From the NCBI GenBank assembly GCA_943788835.1, contig CALSRU010000002.1:1-64000 (forward strand): a stretch of 64,000 bases of DNA. The letters are read 5' to 3'. A program made the translations under genes and the position numbers. Below are positions 37,698-45,378 of the stretch, in pieces. The stretch is from an uncultured Pseudomonadales bacterium. GTDB lineage: Bacteria > Pseudomonadota > Gammaproteobacteria > Pseudomonadales > UBA7434. The notes beneath the pieces were generated by a model, which was given only the letters and a program-made list of their open reading frames with translations, was not told the DNA's origin and made no database searches. The first letter of the stretch is position 1; each line of letters begins with the position of its first letter.

Positions 37698-38615
37698 CTA
37701 TTTTTGCGCTTGCAAATGCTGCATCGCTTTCGTCAAAAATTTCTCCGACTGCTTCGCGCCCGTTTCAAGCTCAGACTGGTCGTTCGTGTCATTAATTGCA
37801 GCCCAGTTATTTAAAACATCGTCGGCTGTTTGCTTTTCGGGGGATAAATAGACCCCGTCGGTTTCAAACAAACGAGTACTCGCATAACCACCCGCACCTG
37901 CACAAAGAATCATTCGGTTAGGCGCATCGTCGTGACACAGCGTTAATGCGCCAGCTGTAACAGCCTCGGGTGTGAGTATGTCGAGGATTTCCGCAGGCAT
38001 CAAATCTTCAGTCATACGCGTACCCGCTACTGGGGCTAACGCATTCACGCGGATGTTGTATTTCATGCCTTCAATAACCAAAGTATTCATCAAGCCCAAT
38101 ACTGCCATTTTAGCCGCGCCATAGTTTGATTGGCCAAAGTTACCGTACATGCCACTTGACGAGGTTGTGACCACAATGCGGCCATACTCTTGGGTTTTCA
38201 TAATTTCCCAGACGGCTTTGCAGCAATTCACCGTTCCCATAAGATGCACGTCAACCACTAAACGGAAATCATCGAGTTCCATTTTAGAAAAGGATTTGTC
38301 GCGTAAAATGCCCGCATTGTTAATTAAAATATCAACGCGACCCCACTTGTCCATGGTTTGTTTAACCATGTCTTCGACTTCATCAAACTTCGCCACGTTA
38401 GCACCATGCGCTAACGCTTCGCCGCCATCGGCTTCAATTAAAGCAACCACCTCATTAGCCGCTTCAGAACCGCCGCCACTGCCATCGCGCGCACCGCCTA
38501 AATCGTTAACGACCACTTTGGCACCTAACTTAGCTAATGCCAGAGCATGAGAACGCCCAAGGCCGTTACCCGCACCTGTCACAATGGCTACTTTTCCTGT
38601 TAAATCAATCGACAT
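37698..38615 (-). CDS. SDR-family 3-hydroxyacyl-CoA dehydrogenase-like protein
   Basis: A 305-residue NAD(P)-dependent dehydrogenase. Cofactor motif TGAGNGLGRSHALALAKLGA, then NDLGGARDGSGGGSEAANEV, the NNAG motif (DILINNAGIL) and catalytic Ser and YxxxK equivalent in TSSSGMYGNFGQSNYGAAKM. The long insert after the first strand and the C-terminal extension are typical of the dehydrogenase domain of peroxisomal multifunctional enzyme 2, here as a free protein. That supports oxidation of 3-hydroxyacyl-CoA. It lies 43 bp upstream of the thiolase gene and is likely cotranscribed. Confidence 0.88.
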   Translation of the reverse strand: MSIDLTGKVAIVTGAGNGLGRSHALALAKLGAKVVVNDLGGARDGSGGGSEAANEVVALIEADGGEALAHGANVAKFDEVEDMVKQTMDKWGRVDILINNAGILRDKSFSKMELDDFRLVVDVHLMGTVNCCKAVWEIMKTQEYGRIVVTTSSSGMYGNFGQSNYGAAKMAVLGLMNTLVIEGMKYNIRVNALAPVAGTRMTEDLMPAEILDILTPEAVTAGALTLCHDDAPNRMILCAGAGGYASTRLFETDGVYLSPEKQTADDVLNNWAAINDTNDQSELETGAKQSEKFLTKAMQHLQAQK

Positions 38616-38688
38616 TTTTAACTCCTCTGTTCAATCGCGTTTTAAATAAGATTGTATGGGTTTAATAAGGCTATCTTTGGGCACAGGC

Positions 38689-39918
38689 CTAGCTATATTT
38701 TTGAATTTCGGCTCTTGCCACCACCATGCGGTGCACCTCATCAGGCCCATCGGCTAAGCGTAAGGTTCGATTGCCGGTATACATTGAAGCCAGCGGCGTC
38801 CACTGCGAAACGCCGGTACCACCGTACATTTGAATGGCTCGGTCAATAATTTCACCGGTTATTTTAGGCACCATCGCTTTAATAGCCGAAATATAAATCC
38901 GCGCCTCTTTGTTACCCAGCACGTCCATGGCCTTAGCCGCTTGCAATACCATTAAACGGCAGCTGTCTATTTCAATGCGGCTGTTCGCCACTAAATCAAA
39001 ATTACCACCTAACTTAATCAACGGCTTACCAAACGCCTCACGTGATAAGCCACGCTTAATCATGAGCTCTAACGCTAATTCAGCCTGACCTAACGCACGC
39101 ATGCAGTGGTGAATTCGGCCTGGCCCTAAACGCCCTTGGGAAATTTCAAAGCCACGCCCTTCGCCTAACAAAATATTACTTTCGGGCACACGACAGTTAT
39201 CAAACTTTAAGTGCATATGGCCGTGGGGTGCATCGGGATTACCAAATACATGCATGGGCCCCAGCACTTCAACACCGGGATTATCCATAGGCACTAAAAT
39301 TTGGCTCTGGCGCAAGTACATTGGCGCATCGGGGTCGGGGTTAGTTTGAACCATAACAATCATGATGGCGCAACGGCTATCGCCTGCCCCCGAGATATAA
39401 AACTTCTCGCCATTAATGACCCACTCGCCATTTTCCAGCACAGCTGTAGTGGAAATATTTTTCGCATCGGACGATGCTACATTTGGCTCGGTCATCGCAT
39501 AAGCCGAGCGAATTTCCCCCGCCAACAACGGCTCTAACCACTGCTTTTGTTGCTCCGGCGAGCCGTATTTTGCCAGCACTTCCATGTTACCGGTATCGGG
39601 TGCGGCGCAATTAAATACTTCGGGTGCTATAAAGCTTTTACCCATTTCTTGGGCTAGGTATGCGTAGTCTAAGTTGCTAACACCCTCGCCATTCCAATCG
39701 GGCAAAAAGAAATTCCACAAGCCCTGCTCGCGTGCTTTGGCTTTGAGGCCTTCAATAATCTCACTTTGACGATCACTCAATGTCCAAATATCGTCTTTGT
39801 TAGGCGAATGATGAAACTCCTCTTCTAGCGGGGCAATTTCTTTTTCAATAAAACGCTTCACCAACTCCAGCGTTGGCACAAACTCGTCGGACAACTGTAA
39901 ATTAAATAACTCGGACAT
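38689..39918 (-). CDS. Acyl-CoA dehydrogenase
   Basis: An FAD-dependent enzyme of about 409 residues that oxidises acyl-CoA to trans-2-enoyl-CoA. Recognised text: AYAMTEPNVASSDAKNISTT, the substrate loop, GLSREAFGKPLIKLGGNFD, QMYGGTGVSQWTPLASMYTG and the C-terminal LADGPDEVHRMVVARAEIQK typical of the ACAD10/11-like group, in which the catalytic base position is the Asp/Glu of DGPDEVH. ATG 39918 is preferred to 39930 because it gives the normal MSELF start. It is the second gene of the four-gene acyl-CoA unit. Confidence 0.9.
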   Translation of the reverse strand: MSELFNLQLSDEFVPTLELVKRFIEKEIAPLEEEFHHSPNKDDIWTLSDRQSEIIEGLKAKAREQGLWNFFLPDWNGEGVSNLDYAYLAQEMGKSFIAPEVFNCAAPDTGNMEVLAKYGSPEQQKQWLEPLLAGEIRSAYAMTEPNVASSDAKNISTTAVLENGEWVINGEKFYISGAGDSRCAIMIVMVQTNPDPDAPMYLRQSQILVPMDNPGVEVLGPMHVFGNPDAPHGHMHLKFDNCRVPESNILLGEGRGFEISQGRLGPGRIHHCMRALGQAELALELMIKRGLSREAFGKPLIKLGGNFDLVANSRIEIDSCRLMVLQAAKAMDVLGNKEARIYISAIKAMVPKITGEIIDRAIQMYGGTGVSQWTPLASMYTGNRTLRLADGPDEVHRMVVARAEIQKYS

Positions 39919-39970
39919 AATTAACCTCATTAACCTTTAAGATGAATTTGATACAACGCCTACCCAGCGC

Positions 39971-40735
39971 CTAGACAGTGAAGCCACCATCCACCACTAT
40001 ACACTCGCCCGTGGTGTAACTCGACGCATCGGAGACCAAATAAAGGACGGTGCCTGCCATTTCTTCAGGCTCAGCGTGACGCCTCATGGGGACGCTTTGA
40101 ATAGCGGTATTATAAATCTCTTCATTGCTGAACAAAGCGCCAGCAAACTTAGTTTTGGTAAAGCCCGGCAGCAACGCATTCACGCGGATGCCATGGGGCG
40201 CACATTCCTTGGCAAAGGCTTTGGTCATGCTCACCACTGCCGCCTTAGTAATAGAATAAATACCCTGCAAAGCCCCAGGGATTAACGCATTGACCGAAGC
40301 GGTGTTGACGATAGTACCGCCGCCACTGTCGCGCATTAAGCGACCACCCTCAACCGACATAAAAAAGTAGCCGCGTACATTCACATCAACTGTTTTGGTG
40401 TAGGCACCTAAGTCGGTATCGAGGATATCCCCAAAGTACGGATTAGCCGCAGCATTATTGACCAAAATATCTAATTTGCCGTGCTTGTTCTTAATGTGGG
40501 TGAAAATCGCACTAATGTCATCCATGTTACCCACGTGGCAGGCGAATGCTTCGGCGCTGCCGCCGCTCTCGTTAATGGCATTAGATACCACTTCGCAACC
40601 ATCTATTTTGCGGCTAGAAACAATAACATGGGCGCCCTGCTCAGCTAACAATTTAGCAATGGATTCACCAATGCCACGGCTTGCGCCCGTCACTAAAGCA
40701 ATTTTTCCGGTTAAATCGAATAAAGTGGTACTCAT
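39971..40735 (-). CDS. Short-chain dehydrogenase/reductase
   Basis: A 254-residue classical SDR. TGxxxGIG motif (LVTGASRGIGESIAKLLAEQ), NNAA (VNNAAANPYFG), Ser in NTASVNALIPG and YxxxK in GIYSITKAAVVSMTKAFAKE, with the substrate-side PGFTKTKFAGAL and C-terminal ECIVVDGGFTV. It is the first gene of the minus-strand acyl-CoA cluster, 52 bp before the acyl-CoA dehydrogenase. It probably acts on a hydroxy or keto intermediate of the same pathway. Substrate not determinable. Confidence 0.88.
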   Translation of the reverse strand: MSTTLFDLTGKIALVTGASRGIGESIAKLLAEQGAHVIVSSRKIDGCEVVSNAINESGGSAEAFACHVGNMDDISAIFTHIKNKHGKLDILVNNAAANPYFGDILDTDLGAYTKTVDVNVRGYFFMSVEGGRLMRDSGGGTIVNTASVNALIPGALQGIYSITKAAVVSMTKAFAKECAPHGIRVNALLPGFTKTKFAGALFSNEEIYNTAIQSVPMRRHAEPEEMAGTVLYLVSDASSYTTGECIVVDGGFTV

Positions 40736-41067
40736 CTGTTAACTCCAACAATGACAGAAAAAACCAGCCTCAAGTGCCGAAGCTACTTAAACACGCACAT
40801 TAAAAACTGCCACTAACACACCGCCAGCCACAATAGCAGGCAACATCTTAGAGAAAAGCGAGAATAAAATCAGCAAAAAAGGCCAGCGGGGTTGGTTTTG
40901 GCTCGCAGCACATTAACCGCTGCCGCGGCAAGCCTAAGCGGCGGCCCCAAGCATTCACATGCCAAGCCAGAATATTATGGCATTATTTGTGTCATTTTGT
41001 AAAGATTCAGGCCGCAGAAGAGAGCTAGATCTCGCTGGAAGCGTTAATAAATAGGCAGTGCGAGATG
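40736..41067. other. Intergenic region, nothing recognised
   Basis: A 332-bp spacer between two leftward genes. It should hold the promoter of the acyl-CoA operon, but no convincing promoter, terminator or repeat could be assigned. Confidence 0.4.
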
Positions 41068-41655
41068 TTAGGTGGGGTTGTCATCAAAGGGATGCTGGCC
41101 TGATACTTTAATCCAGAGTAAAAAGCAGCCCAAAGCAGCCAGCACCAGTGCGCCGGGCAGCACCCAAGTATTCATCACATCAAAATGCAACGGGAAGTAG
41201 ACATCTACCTTCAGCATCGCCGCCACGCGCACAATATTAAGAATAAAAATCGTAATCATGCTTAAAATAACAGCCGCGATTTTTTTCGGCAGGCTCCCGG
41301 GCCACGCAACGATAGCGGCCACCAATGCAGCCATGATCATCAAGCCATCAGTGCCCTCGCCAAAGCGTATTACCGCGCCATCGTGCGCGCGGATTTCGCC
41401 GAGCATACCGTTAGGCAAAGAACTCAGCTCAACTTGCTCGCCTAACATGTTCAGTAAATCTCTTATAATTGGGACACACACATCAAGGTACTGCCCAAAA
41501 CTATTAGTCCCCAAAAAATAGTTGTTGTAACAATAATTCAACAACCAAAACAACGAAAAAAATATTGCGCCGAACTTCAGCATACCTTTATTGCCGAAGA
41601 AACCTCCTATTGCTTTTTCATTAGCGTTAGATTTTTTTAGCTGGCTTGGCAACAT
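41068..41655 (-). CDS. Exosortase/archaeosortase-family membrane protein with replaced catalytic residues
   Basis: A 195-residue inner-membrane protein with about five hydrophobic helices. The layout and spacing follow exosortases, especially the short XrtH type. The helix normally opening with the catalytic Cys reads EGTDGLMIMAALVAAIVAWP (Thr102 at the Cys position), the Arg is kept (Arg143 in FILNIVRVAAML), and nineteen residues later the usual His is Asn162 (HFDVMNTWVLPGAL). Exosortases cleave C-terminal sorting signals by a Cys-dependent transpeptidation; this version should not use that chemistry. A protein with an exosortase-style C-terminal tail is encoded 2.3 kb away. Family membership comes from pattern recognition by eye. 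Confidence 0.68.
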   Translation of the reverse strand: MLPSQLKKSNANEKAIGGFFGNKGMLKFGAIFFSLFWLLNYCYNNYFLGTNSFGQYLDVCVPIIRDLLNMLGEQVELSSLPNGMLGEIRAHDGAVIRFGEGTDGLMIMAALVAAIVAWPGSLPKKIAAVILSMITIFILNIVRVAAMLKVDVYFPLHFDVMNTWVLPGALVLAALGCFLLWIKVSGQHPFDDNPT

Positions 41656-42053
41656 TTCGTTATTCCGCAGTGATTCTTGACATGGCCGCTATACTAACAT
41701 TTAAGAGCGCCACTTTGCAGGTCATAGATTCATTTGTTATGGCATTGCAAACCATATTCAAGCGCAGAACGTGCCAATACTATTAAAGCCAATACCCTAA
41801 AAACTGCAAAAAATTCGGTACATTATAAAAATATCGGGCGATTATTTCTTTATCAACCCATAAGCCATACTCAACTACCGATAGTGATTTGTGATGCTTA
41901 GACCTAACATGCATGTATTGATAACTAGCGACAACTTGGTTATTACTATTGTTTTTCTACTTGTTTCCTCAAGGCTCATACTAACTGAACACTAGTCAAA
42001 AAGTTGATATACTTCTTGGAAGCCAGAATACGGAGAAATGAGGCGACTCTTAT
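41656..42053. other. Divergent intergenic region
   Basis: A 398-bp AT-rich gap between the exosortase-like gene (left) and the oxygenase gene (right). A possible rightward promoter is TGAACA (41986-41991) with TATACT (42008-42013), spacing 16, and GGAG and GAGG lie before the ATG. No other structure seen. Confidence 0.4.
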
Positions 42054-42779
42054 ATGCAAAACAGACGCTATGTAAAAAACTTTTCGTTTCTTGAAGACAC
42101 CGCATGTTACTGCGGCAGCCAGCAGCCGTTTTCATTGTGCTGCGGACCCAAATCAAAAAAACGAAAAGTTCCTAATGGAATTTCTATTGTCAACGACTTT
42201 TTAAGCGCCCCACAAATAAACAACTTAATACGCTGGGCAGAAAAACAAAAAAGATCTTGGCTGACAACCATCGACTTAGAGAAGTCGATGGCAGGGAAGA
42301 CGATTCAAAAAAAAGATGCAGGACGAGTCACACAAACCGTTGCGCTGGGAACTCGCCAAGCGAAAATCAATTCGCTATTGCACAAAGCCTACACCAACGA
42401 AATAACACCAAGATCAGGATTGCAGATCGAGTCGTTTGAGCCCGCCAGCATGCTGCGATACGGGCCTGGAGGCAAATATGGGGCACATGCAGACGCAGAG
42501 CAAGATGATGAGCACGGGGTATTTTACAAAGTACTAGATAGGGATATCAGCTTGCTTTTATACTTGAACGATAATTATGAAGGAGGCGAACTTAAATTTA
42601 CCCGCCTAAACTATACTTATAAACCTAAAGCAGGGGACCTTGTTTTCTTTCCTTCAAATCATATTTTTACGCACGAATCTACCCCACTTACCGTCGGGGT
42701 AAAGTGGGCTATCGTATCATGGGCCAAACTGACTCAGTCGGTTCCCTTACCTGACAGCATCAAACGCATTAGCCTGTAA
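42054..42779 (+). CDS. SEC-C motif fused to a 2-oxoglutarate/Fe(II) dioxygenase
   Basis: A 241-residue cytoplasmic protein. The N-terminus carries a zinc-binding SEC-C-like motif (Cys18, Cys20, Cys29, Cys30 in CYCGSQQPFSLCCGP). The rest is a prolyl-4-hydroxylase-type double-stranded beta-helix: iron ligands His145 and Asp147 (YGAHADAEQ) and His207 (IFTHEST), the 2-oxoglutarate contact Lys217 (TVGVKWAIVSW), and LLLYLNDNYEGGELKFTRLN and GDLVFFPSNHI. All catalytic residues are present, so it should hydroxylate a protein or small molecule. It is followed 80 bp later by a methyltransferase gene and lies between the exosortase-like gene and its possible substrate. Confidence 0.85.
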   Translation: MQNRRYVKNFSFLEDTACYCGSQQPFSLCCGPKSKKRKVPNGISIVNDFLSAPQINNLIRWAEKQKRSWLTTIDLEKSMAGKTIQKKDAGRVTQTVALGTRQAKINSLLHKAYTNEITPRSGLQIESFEPASMLRYGPGGKYGAHADAEQDDEHGVFYKVLDRDISLLLYLNDNYEGGELKFTRLNYTYKPKAGDLVFFPSNHIFTHESTPLTVGVKWAIVSWAKLTQSVPLPDSIKRISL

Positions 42780-42859
42780 CCCTTATTTATGTTTGAGAGC
42801 GTCACATAATATTAGTGGGCGGGCCCAAAAATCTCCGTACCTGACTTAGAGATATAAAA

Positions 42860-43825
42860 ATGAGTAATCTTAGTGCAGAAAAATGGTCTGCATTGTGGAG
42901 CAATCAAACAACCACAACGCTACCCAGCATGTTTGAAGAGAATTATGATTTAAACATTGCAGACTTCTGGCATGAGGTCCTAGACGGCAACCACCAAAGC
43001 ATTATCGATCTCGCGTGCGGCAACGGAGCACTCGCTTGGCTTGCTAACGATCTGTTTTCTCAGCAAGAACGAATTACAAAAGTTACTGGTATCGATACGG
43101 CAAACATCGATCCGTTCAAAGTGCTAAATAAAGATAGAAAAAAATTTCCAATGCTTGACTTCATCGGCAACACAGCAATAGAAAAACTACCCTTTAACGA
43201 TGACTCAATCGATCTAGCGATCAGTCAGTACGGATTAGAGTATTCTAATTTACAGGAGTCGATTCCTGAGATCAGTCGAGTTTTAAAATCCAAGGCAAAA
43301 GTCGGCTTCATCTTACACAATAATGAATCTTTTCTTTTGAAAGGATCAACAATATCTTTGGACCGTCATTTACGAGTCTTACGCGAAGTAAAAATCCATG
43401 ATCTCTTTTTCGAGCTAGATCGCCTATTTGGCAGAAGTAAAGACTTAGAAAAAATCATCGCCAAGCCTAAAATTCGGAAAAAAATGAATGCTATTAACGC
43501 CGCAACTCTCCAAATCAAAGACATTATGAGCGACGTAAAGGCAGGCCTTGAAATTGAGCGCTATTCTCAGTCTATGTTTAATGCATTTTCTGAAGAATCT
43601 ATTCGAAAACGCATTGACCGAAAAAAAGCGATTCATCAAGCAATAAATCATTTGCAAAGCTACATTGATCGCATAGTGGATTTGAAAACCGCTGCTTTAT
43701 CTCCCGCCGAACTTGGCGTACTCGTCAACCTTATCGAAAAAGAAGGATTTACAATTAGCGAGAACCATCCCATTGCTTATAAAGAGCACAAAAACTTAGG
43801 GACTGCATTTGTAGCCCATCGTTAA
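42860..43825 (+). CDS. SAM-dependent class I methyltransferase
   Basis: A 321-residue soluble methyltransferase. Motif I is IIDLACGNGALAWLANDLF, the acidic SAM contact follows in VTGIDTANIDPF, and the later strand motif is DLAISQYGLEYSNLQESIPE, then VLKSKAKVGFILHNNES. The C-terminal half is an unusual, strongly helical and basic extension (KIRKKMNAINAATLQIKDIM, RKRIDRKKAIHQAINHLQSY) with no recognised domain. It is downstream of the oxygenase gene, likely in one transcript that ends at the terminator at 43881. Target unknown. Confidence 0.83.
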   Translation: MSNLSAEKWSALWSNQTTTTLPSMFEENYDLNIADFWHEVLDGNHQSIIDLACGNGALAWLANDLFSQQERITKVTGIDTANIDPFKVLNKDRKKFPMLDFIGNTAIEKLPFNDDSIDLAISQYGLEYSNLQESIPEISRVLKSKAKVGFILHNNESFLLKGSTISLDRHLRVLREVKIHDLFFELDRLFGRSKDLEKIIAKPKIRKKMNAINAATLQIKDIMSDVKAGLEIERYSQSMFNAFSEESIRKRIDRKKAIHQAINHLQSYIDRIVDLKTAALSPAELGVLVNLIEKEGFTISENHPIAYKEHKNLGTAFVAHR

Positions 43826-43880
43826 ACCTCTTGCTTTGCCAAAAAATCATCAGAGCATGAGCATGTTAAATACTACAAGC

Positions 43881-43912
43881 AAAAAAAAACCCGGATAAAC
43901 CGGGTTTTTTTT
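43881..43912. terminator. Bidirectional rho-independent terminator
   Basis: Nine A, CCCGG (43890-43894), loop ATAAA, CCGGG (43900-43904), eight T. It separates the rightward oxygenase-methyltransferase pair from the leftward sorted-protein gene and can end both. Confidence 0.92.
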
Positions 43913-43961
43913 GTTCGAATAAAAAAATCTTAAACGAACCTATCCATCGCAAAACCGCCTA

Positions 43962-44888
43962 TTACTTGATAGCGCGACGACGGCCAGTCAGGTAAGTAAT
44001 ACCGAGCAAGCCAAGACCCAAGGCAGCTGCAGCAAAAGCCGGTACCGGCACAGACTTGCCAAATTGCCCGCATTCAGTCGATACATCGCATGTTGTGTAT
44101 GCAACATCGATGAAACCAGCTAAATCCCAGCTAGTATCACCAGCTCCAGCGGCTGGGCCAGGGTATGGACCAATTGACGCAGTGCCACCACTTTTGTAGG
44201 TGTCAATGAGAGTTTGCGTATCAGCAAACGAAGGCAGGTTGCCAAAAGGACTGACAGCGCCTGCTGTTCCGCCTTGGTAAGCTACAGCAACTTTGCTATC
44301 CCATGAAGTGACGATATAACTGTTGATGCCTGTAACGCCCAGCGCAAAAAACCCATAATAGCCGCCTGTTATTTGGCCTTCTGAGTTCGTACAAATGCTC
44401 GACACGGTTGGAGTTGCATCTAGATTTTCAGTATTCTGAAATCCAGCCGCTGCGTAGGGTGCAGCAATTTGAGGAACATAAGTGTTTGAGGTTGTACGTA
44501 GTATGGCTGTCATATCGCCACTAGTAAAATTAGCGCTGCCTGTGTCTGGAATTGCATTGCCCGATGCATCAAAAACATAATCAGCAGCGCTGTAAGTGTA
44601 ACAATCAGCTGTGGGCGTGTAAGCTCCCGAAGCACCCCCAAGCGTTTTATTCGTGATGATGATATGACTCAAAGCTTCCCCCGGTAGCGTTGTGCCAAAA
44701 GCCGGGTTTGTACAGTTACCTGATACGCAAGCATTAGTGCCAAAGAGAGGCAGCGTGGCCATAGTTTGGTGATATTCTTTTAGAGCACCACCTTGCCAGT
44801 TAACACTATCATATGCCATTGCTCCGCCGCTCATGAGCATGCCTGCACCTGTTGCAGCCACAGCTGCCGCTAAAATTGATTTTTTCAT
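43962..44888 (-). CDS. Secreted protein with an exosortase-type C-terminal sorting signal
   Basis: A 308-residue exported protein. An N-terminal signal peptide (MKKSILAAAVAATGAGMLM to GGAMA), a Gly/Ser/Thr-rich body with paired Cys (NACVSGNC, DCYTYS, SSICTN, TTCDVSTECGQF), and a tripartite C-terminal tail: VPVPAF motif, an Ala/Gly/Leu helix (AAAALGLGLLGITYL) and a basic end (TGRRRAIK). This tail architecture is that of PEP-CTERM-like proteins processed by exosortases, though the motif is not PEP. It probably reaches the envelope by Sec and is then processed or anchored. The body resembles no family I know. The exosortase-like gene 2.3 kb away is the obvious partner. Confidence 0.75.
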   Translation of the reverse strand: MKKSILAAAVAATGAGMLMSGGAMAYDSVNWQGGALKEYHQTMATLPLFGTNACVSGNCTNPAFGTTLPGEALSHIIITNKTLGGASGAYTPTADCYTYSAADYVFDASGNAIPDTGSANFTSGDMTAILRTTSNTYVPQIAAPYAAAGFQNTENLDATPTVSSICTNSEGQITGGYYGFFALGVTGINSYIVTSWDSKVAVAYQGGTAGAVSPFGNLPSFADTQTLIDTYKSGGTASIGPYPGPAAGAGDTSWDLAGFIDVAYTTCDVSTECGQFGKSVPVPAFAAAALGLGLLGITYLTGRRRAIK

Positions 44889-45378
44889 GATACTTCTCCA
44901 TTCATTATTGATATTAATGTTAGCCTACTAGTTTTCAAAACTTTTAGTTCTCCGCCAATTTCTTCAACTTTGGCTTATGATCAAATCACATGACATAGCA
45001 ATGCTTAAATAAATCTAACGGCATAACTAAGTTTCTCAACTATTTGTAACGCGTGATTTTTTCAGCTAGACGATGTTCCGGTTGAAAGCGCCACACAACA
45101 TTAGTATAGTGCAGTCAAATATGACATCAAGTGTGACATAAGGGGATTTGAAGTTCCCTCATTTAATTTGCAGATCAGAAAAGCAAAAAAAAAACACTGA
45201 TAATTTTTGCACAATAAAAAAGCAAAAATAAACAGGCTAAAGCAGGAACGTGAGGCAAAGGTCAAAAATCAGGATGCAACCCGGCAAGTCAGGCCCTTTT
45301 TTTGCAAAGGCCTCTGTGCATTTACGATAATATGTTTTGCAAATACGCACAAATAAGGATCACCGAGCGAGAATTTAA
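44889..45378. promoter_or_regulatory. Intergenic region with promoter for the TonB-dependent receptor
   Basis: A 490-bp AT-rich divergent region. A good rightward promoter is TTGCAA (45302-45307), 18-bp spacer and GATAAT (45326-45331), about 50 bp before the receptor ATG. The palindrome TTTGCAAA occurs twice, at 45301-45308 overlapping the -35 and at 45336-45343 near the start site, 35 bp apart, as for a repressor with two operators. Confidence 0.5.

Noticed and set aside
41068-41655. Ordinary active XrtH-type exosortase
   Set aside because: Codon-by-codon reading gives ACT (Thr) and AAT (Asn) at the Cys and His positions; normal catalysis is therefore not assumed.
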